Of a stretch of 64,000 nt of DNA, positions 58,248 through 64,000 are shown piece after piece. Every line of letters starts with the position of its first letter. The stretch's first letter is position 1. This DNA is from Saccopteryx bilineata. Its lineage: Eukaryota > Chordata > Mammalia > Chiroptera > Emballonuridae. The notes beneath the pieces are model-generated. The model did not search any database and was not told the origin of the DNA. It saw nothing but the letters and a program-made list of their open reading frames with translations. The translations under genes were made by a program, and so were the position numbers. The stretch spans positions 56,285,795 to 56,349,794 of the forward strand of contig NC_089498.1 of the NCBI RefSeq assembly GCF_036850765.1, in the 5' to 3' direction.

Positions 58248-58494
58248 CTTTTGACCATTTTTATTTATTAATTTTATTTTTTGAATGGGGTAACATCAAT
58301 AAATCAGGATACATATATTCAAAGATAACAAGTCCAGGTTATCTTGTCGTTCAATTATGTTGCATACTCATCACCCAAAGTCAGATTGTCCTTTGTCACC
58401 TTCTATCTAGTTTTCTTTGTGCCCCTCCCCCTCCCCCTTTCCCCCCTTCCCCCCGTAACCACCACACTCTTATCAATGTCTCTTAGTTTCACTT

Positions 58495-61400
58495 TTAGTC
58501 CCACCTATGTATGGAATAATGCAGTTCCTGTTTTTTTTCTGATTTACTTATTTCGCTTCGTATCATGTTATCAAGATCCCACCATTTTGCTGTAAATGAT
58601 CCGATGTCATCATTTCTTATGGCTGAGTAGTATTTCATAGTGTATATATGCCACATCTTCTTTATCTGGTCATCTATTGATGGGCTTTTTGGTTGTTTCC
58701 ATGCCCTGGCCACTGTGAACAATGCTGCAAAGAACAAGGGGCTGCATGTGTCTTTACGTATCAATGTTTCTGAGTTTTGGGGGTATATACCCAGTAGAGG
58801 GATTGCTAGGTCATAAGGTAGTTCTATTTTCAGTTTTTTGAGGAACCACCATACTTTCTTCCATAATGGTTGTACTACTTAACAGTCCCACCAACAATGT
58901 ATGAGGGTTCCTTTTTCTCCACAGCCTCTCCAACATTTGCTATTACCTGTCTTGCTAATAACAGCTAATCGAACAGGTGTGAGGTGGTATCTCATTACAG
59001 TTTTGATTTGCATTTCTCTAATAGCTAAAAAAGATGAGCATCTTTTCATATATCTGTTGGCCATTTTTTATTTCTTCCTGGGAGAAGTGTCTGTTCATAT
59101 TCTCTTCCCATTTTTTTATTGGATTGTTTGTTTGTTTGTTGTTGAGTTTTATGAGTTCTTTGTATATTTTGGATATTAGGCCCTTATCTGAGCTGTTGTT
59201 TGAAAATATCATTTCCCATTTAGTTGGCTTTCTATTTATTTTGTTATCAGTTTCTCTTGTTGAGCAAAAACTTCTTAGTCTGATGTAGTCCCATTCATTA
59301 ATTTTTGCCTTCACTTCTCTTGCCTTTGGAGTCAAATTCATAAAATGCTCTTTAAAACTCAGGTCTATGAGTTGAGTACCTATGTCTTCTTCTATGTACT
59401 TAATTGTTTCAGGTCTTTTGTTTAGATCTTTGATCCATTTTGAGTGAATTTTTGTACAGGGGGACAAACTGTAGTCCAGTTTCATTCTTTTGCATGTGGC
59501 TTTCCAGTTTTCCCAGCACCATTTATTGAAGAGGCTTTCTTTTCTCCATTGTGTGTTATTGGCCCCTTTATCAAAAATTATTTGACTACATATATGTGGT
59601 TTTATTTCTGGGTTTTCTATTCTGTTCCATTGGTCTGAGTGTCTATTTTTCTGCCAATACCATGCTGTTTTGATTGTCGTGGCCCTATAATAGAGTTTGA
59701 AGTCAGGTATTGTAATGCTCCCAGCTTCATTCTTTTTCTTTAGGATTGCTTTGGCTATTCGGGGTTTTTTATAGTTCCATATAAATCTGATGATTTTTTG
59801 CTCTATTTCTTTAAAAAATGTCATTGGAAGTTTGATGGGAATTGCATTAAATTTGTATATTGCTTTGGGTAATATGGCCATCTTGATTATATTTATTCTT
59901 TCTAGCCAAGAACAAGGAATATTCTTCCATCTCATTATATCTTTTTCGATTTCCCTTAACAATGGTTTATAGTTTTCATTATATAAGTCTTTTACATTCT
60001 TTGTTATGTTTATTCCTAAGTATTTTATTTTTTTTTGTTGCAATCCTGAAGCGGATTATTCTTTTGCGTTCATTCTCAATTGTTTCATTGTTGGCATATA
60101 GAAAGGCTATTGACTTCTGTATGTTAATTTTGTATCCTGCGACCTTACTGTATTGGCTTATTGTTTCTAGTAGTCTTTTTGTGGATTCTTTGGGGTTTTC
60201 GATGTATAGTATCATATCATCTGCAAAAAGTGATACCTTTACTTCTTCTTTTCTGATATGGATGCCTTTTATTTCTTTGTCTTGTCTGATTACTCTGGCT
60301 AGAACCTCTAGTACCACATTAAATAAGAGTGGAGAGAGTGGACAACCCTGTCTTTTTCCTGATTTAAGGGGGAAAGCCTTCAGTTTAGTGCCATTTAATA
60401 TGATGTTACCTGATGGTTTATCATATATGGCCTTTATCATGTTGAGATATTTTCCTTCTATACCCATTTTGTTGACAGTCTTAAACATAAAATTGTGTTG
60501 CATTTTATCAAAAGCCTTTTTGCGTCTATTGATAAGATCATGTGGTTTTTGTTCTTTGTTTTGTTGATATGGTGTATTACGTTAACCGTTTTACGTATGT
60601 TGAACCATCCTTGAGATTCTGGGATGAATCCCACTTGATCATGATGTATTATTTTTTTAATATGTTGTTGTATTCGATTTGTTAGTATTTTGTTTAGTAT
60701 TTTAGCATCTGTATTCATTAGAGATATTGGTCTGTAGTTTTCTTTTTTTGTGCCATCCTTGCCTGGTTTTGGTATGAGGGTTATGTTGGCCTCATAAAAT
60801 GTTTTGGAAGTATTGCTTCTTCTTCAATGTTTTGGAATACTTTCAGTAGAATAGGAACCAAGTCTTCTTTGAATGTTTCATAAAATTCGCTGGTATAGGC
60901 GTCAGGGCCTGAACTTTTATTTTTGGGGAGGTTTTTAATGGTTTTTTTCTATTTCTTCTCTACTAATAGATCTGTTTAGGCTTTCTTCTTCTTCGTGACT
61001 CAGTCTAGGAAGGTTGTATTGTTCTAAGAATTTATCCATTTCTTCTAGGTTGTTGAATTTAGTGGCATAAAGTTTTTCATAGTATTCTACAATAATTCTT
61101 TGTATATCTACAGTATCCATGGTGATTTCTCCTCTTTCATTTTGGATTTTGTTTATATGAGTTCTTTCTCTTTTTTCCTTGGTAAGTCTTGCCAGGGTTT
61201 GTCAATTTTGTTGATCTTTTCAAAGAACCAGCTCCTTGTTCTATTAATTTTTTCTCTAGCTTTTCTGTTCTCTATTTCATTTATTTCTGCTCTGATTTTT
61301 ATTATCTCCTTTCTTTGGCTGGTTTTGGGTTGTCTTTGTTCTTCTTTTTCTAGTTCCTTAAGGTGGGAAGTTAAGTGGTTCACTTGGGCTCTCTCTTGTT

Positions 61401-62321
61401 TGTTCATATAGGCCTGAAGTGATATGAACTTCCCTCTTATCACTGCTTTTGCTGCATCCCATAGATTCTGATATGTCGTATTGTCATTTTCATTAGTCTG
61501 TATATATCTTTTGATCTCTGCACTTATTTCTTCTTTGACCCATTCATTTTTTAAAAGTATGTTGTTTAGTTTCCACATTTTTGTGGGATTTTTTTCCTCT
61601 TTTTTGCAGTTGAATTCTAGTTTCAAGGCTTTATGATCAGAAAATATGCTTGGTACAACTTCGATTTTTCTGAATTTGCTGATGTTGTTTTTGTGGCCCA
61701 ACATATGGTCAATTCTTGAGGATGATCCATGTACACTGGAGAAAAATGTATACTCAGTCACTTTGGGATGAAATGTCCTGTAGATGTCTATCATATCCAG
61801 GTGCTCTAGTGTTTTGTTTAAGGCCACTATGTCTTTGTTGATTCTCTGTTTGGATGAATGATCTAGAGCCATCAGCGGTGTATTGAGGTCTCCAAGTATG
61901 ATTGTATTTTTGTCAGTTTTTGTTTTAAGATAATAAGTAGCTGTCTTATATATTTTGGTGCTCCTTGGTTTGGTGCATATATATTAAGAATTGTTATGTC
62001 TTCTTGATTCAGTGTCCCCTTAGCCATTATGAAATGGCCATTTTTGTCTCTGAGTACTTTTCCTGTCTTGTAGTCAGCATTATCCGATATGAGTATTGCT
62101 ACACCTGCTTTTTTTTGGATGTTATTTGCTTGGAGTATTGTTTTCCAGCCTTTCACTTTGAATTTGTTTTTATCCTCGTTACTTAGATGAGTTTCCTGTA
62201 GGCAGCCTACAGTTGGAATTTCTTTTTTAATCCATTCTGCTACTCTGTGCCTTTTTATTGGTGAGTTTAATTCGTTTACATTTAGTGTAATTATTGACAC
62301 TTGTGAGTTCCCTATTGCCAT
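58495..62321 (-). pseudogene. L1 ORF2 (lineage 2), broken by frameshifts
   Basis: The frame starts with the ATG at 62321-62319 and the endonuclease wording (LNVNELNSP, QETHL); a shift near 61872-61900 leads to the frame for the rest of the endonuclease ([20 protein letters not shown]) and the linker, then further shifts near 61150, 60500 and 60040 and again near 59060. The reverse transcriptase lies between, with the FADD motif near 60205-60225. The Cys-rich motif [18 protein letters not shown] is at about 58880-58950. A stretch of 341 open codons (60043-59018) survives downstream of the reverse transcriptase core. All domains can be seen but the protein could not be made. Confidence 0.93.
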
Positions 62322-62624
62322 TTTATAGATTGCTTTCTGTTAGTTTTGTGTCTTGTTTGATCCTTCTCTTTCGTTTTTCTATCTTTTGTTTTTATTTGGT
62401 TGTATTCCATACATCTTTCCTCTGTTGCTATCTTTTTTATCTTATGTGCTTCTGTGGTGTTTTTTTCAATGGTGGTTACCTTTGAGTAATGAAAAGGGTC
62501 CCTACCCTGTTCATTGTAGCGAACTATTTTGTGAGTACTTTTGCACTCCATCGTCCTTTGCTCCTGTTAATCTCTATCTTCTCCCCCCCTTTCTTTTTGT
62601 TGTTGTCACAGTTTAAATTTGGTT

Positions 62625-63644
62625 TTATTTTGTTCTTCTTGGAGCTTTTACTTGTGCTCTGTTTTTTTTTTTGTTCTTTGTATCTGATTGGAGAACCCCC
62701 TTTAGTAATTCCTGGAGTGGGGGTTTTCTGATGATAAATTCCCTCATCTTTTCTGTATCTGTGAATGTTTTTATTTCTCCTTCATATTTGAAGGATAGCT
62801 TTGATGGGTATAATATTCGTGGCTGAAAGTTTCTCTCTTTCAGGACTTTAAATATTGGGGTCCACTCTTTTCTAGCTTGTAGAGTTTCTGCTGAGAAATC
62901 TGATGATAATCTAATGGGCCTTCCTTTATATGTTGTATTCTTCTTTTCCCTGGCTGCCTTGAGAATTTTTTCTTTGCTGTTGGTTTGTGTCAATTTCATT
63001 ATGATATGCCTTGGAGTAGGTTTGTTGGGGTTAAGAAAACTCGGAGTTCTATTTGATTCTTGAACTTGAGGCTTTAGTTCTTTCCACAGGCTTGGGAAGT
63101 TCTCATCTATTATTTGTTTGAGTATGTTCTCCATTCCATTTTCTCTCTCTTCTCCCCCTGATATACCTATTATTCTTATGTTATCCTTTTTGATGGAGTC
63201 AGAAAATTCTTGTATGGCTATCTCATTTTTTTTAATTTTTGAGTCTCTTTCTTCTTCTCTCTGTTGTGCCTCAAGTTGCTTGTCTTCTATTTCACTAATC
63301 CTCTCTTCTATCTGACCTCTTCTATTAGCTAAGCTTGTTACTTCGTTTTTCAGCTCGTGAATTGAGTTTTTCATCTCTGTTTGATTTGTTTTTATAGTTT
63401 CAATTTCCTTGAACATATATTCTTTGTGTTCATTGAGTTGTTTTCTGAGCTCCCTAAATTGCCTTTCTGTGTTGTCTTGTATATCTCGGAGGATTTTTAG
63501 GATTTCTATCTTGAATTCTCTGTCATTTAGCTCCAAGGATTCCAATATATTAATTTTTTTCTCCATAGATTTTTCCTCATCTAGCTGTGTTACCTCTCTT
63601 TCTTTTGTATCCATGATATTCGATTTTCTCTTCCTCAATGGCAT
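62625..63644 (-). CDS. L1 ORF1 protein, intact (339 aa)
   Basis: Encodes the trimeric L1 RNA-binding chaperone. The 339-codon length is close to the 338 residues of human ORF1p. Residues about 40-155 form the coiled coil; the RNA-recognition domain begins near 156 (DNIRIIGISGGEE), and the C-terminal domain (about 250-320) contains RHIIMKL, KILKAAREKK and ILYPSKLSFKYEGE. A basic tail (KNKKKNRAQVKAPRRTK) ends the protein. Compared with the 297-residue ORF1 at 34.9-35.8 kb it has a longer N-terminus and tail and clearly different sequence. Start chosen as the first ATG of the frame; the bases just before it (ACCTCAG) resemble a splice acceptor, which may be chance. Confidence 0.93.
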   Translation of the reverse strand: MPLRKRKSNIMDTKEREVTQLDEEKSMEKKINILESLELNDREFKIEILKILRDIQDNTERQFRELRKQLNEHKEYMFKEIETIKTNQTEMKNSIHELKNEVTSLANRRGQIEERISEIEDKQLEAQQREEERDSKIKKNEIAIQEFSDSIKKDNIRIIGISGGEERENGMENILKQIIDENFPSLWKELKPQVQESNRTPSFLNPNKPTPRHIIMKLTQTNSKEKILKAAREKKNTTYKGRPIRLSSDFSAETLQARKEWTPIFKVLKERNFQPRILYPSKLSFKYEGEIKTFTDTEKMREFIIRKPPLQELLKGVLQSDTKNKKKNRAQVKAPRRTK

Positions 63645-64000
63645 CTGAGGTTGTTTTTATTGATAGTATTAATGAGATTTAATAAAGAATAAAAAGTTAA
63701 AAAATAAAAAATCAAAAAGAATTGTTTTTTTAAAAAAATTAATAATGTAATAAAGAAAAATAAAATAAAATAAAAATTTTAAAAAAAGGAAATTATTCCC
63801 CCCCTCCTTTTTTCCTCTCCTCTCCACTCCCCTCTTTCTTGAGAAAATCTTGTGGTGAACTGTGAATTATAACAAACAATGCCTGTAACGCAGGGCCTGA
63901 ATTGGGAAAAAGTAATAAAGGGGCAAAAAAAAAAAAAAAAGAAAAAGAAGGGGGTATGGACCCACAAAAAGAAAATAAGGAAAAAATTTGGGTCAAGAAT
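63645..64000 (-). promoter_or_regulatory. L1 lineage 2, part of the 5' untranslated region
   Basis: Non-coding, with A/T-rich runs next to ORF1 (63660-63785), a GA/CT-rich block (63795-63840), then a stretch with an A-run (63927-63942) and GAAGGGGGTATGG wording. The upstream end and any promoter motifs are beyond the window. Confidence 0.5.

Larger units (their letters stand above)
58263..64000 (-). mobile_element. Full-length-type L1 (lineage 2), ORF2 dead, runs off the window
   Basis: On the minus strand: 5' untranslated region from the window edge to 63645, ORF1 63644-62625 intact, spacer, ORF2 from 62321 to about 58495 with at least five frame changes, and 3' untranslated region with polypyrimidine block (58420-58460) to 58263. 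The ORF1 length (339 codons), the 3' end text and the 5' region differ from the L1 at 34-40 kb. The 5' end lies beyond the window. Confidence 0.95.

Noticed and set aside
60043..60567. A 201-codon plus-strand frame at 59962-60567
   Set aside because: It is the antisense shadow of L1 ORF2 reverse transcriptase on the minus strand.

Overview
The window looks like intergenic or deep-intronic DNA of a mammal, most probably a bat, with no recognisable host gene. It is AT-rich and crowded with retrotransposons. Three tRNA-derived SINE families recur, 24 copies in all. Family A is about 400 bp, with a head related to CCTGGCCGGTTGGCTCAG. Family B is about 170-200 bp (CTGACCTGTGGTGGCGCAG). Family C is about 380 bp (CTGACCAGGTGGTGGCGCAG). 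From memory these match SINEs of horseshoe bats and relatives (Rhinolophoidea, Rhin-1-like) rather than the VES SINEs of vesper bats. hAT and mariner-like DNA transposon remnants, also common in bats, fit. The species is inferred, not shown.

Layout. 1-7 kb: AT-rich sequence with four family A SINEs and an old MaLR-like LTR. 7-10 kb: an ancient repeat split by a HAL1 (L1-like, ORF1 only), which is itself split by a hAT transposon remnant with a transposase C-terminus. 10-22 kb: old L1 pieces, an L1 inserted in another L1 with a 16-bp target duplication, two L1s with 5' inversions, a hAT MITE with an 8-bp target duplication, and two SINEs sharing one target site. 22.9-26.5 kb: a large inverted repeat around an unrecognised retroelement-like unit with a coiled-coil reading frame; this is the least explained part. 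26.5-34 kb: microsatellites, palindromic mariner-like MITEs, short young L1 tails. 34-40 kb: a full-length plus-strand L1 with intact ORF1 (297 codons) and an ORF2 broken by one stop and three frameshifts. 40.6-49.7 kb: a pile of minus-strand L1s with rearranged endogenous retrovirus fragments. 50-58 kb: SINEs and ancient L1/LTR remnants. 58.3-64 kb: a second full-length L1, minus strand, of a different lineage (intact ORF1 of 339 codons, broken ORF2), running off the right edge.

How the parts relate. No host pathway is encoded. The only long intact reading frames are the two L1 ORF1 proteins, RNA-binding chaperones that work with ORF2 (endonuclease and reverse transcriptase) in target-primed reverse transcription. 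The SINEs have no coding capacity and are presumably mobilised by L1 machinery, as their A-rich tails and target duplications suggest. Both ORF2 copies are dead, so neither full-length L1 is autonomous as sequenced. I found no convincing CRISPR array, rRNA, genuine tRNA, or conserved multi-exon gene. Repeat family names are from memory and were not searched.
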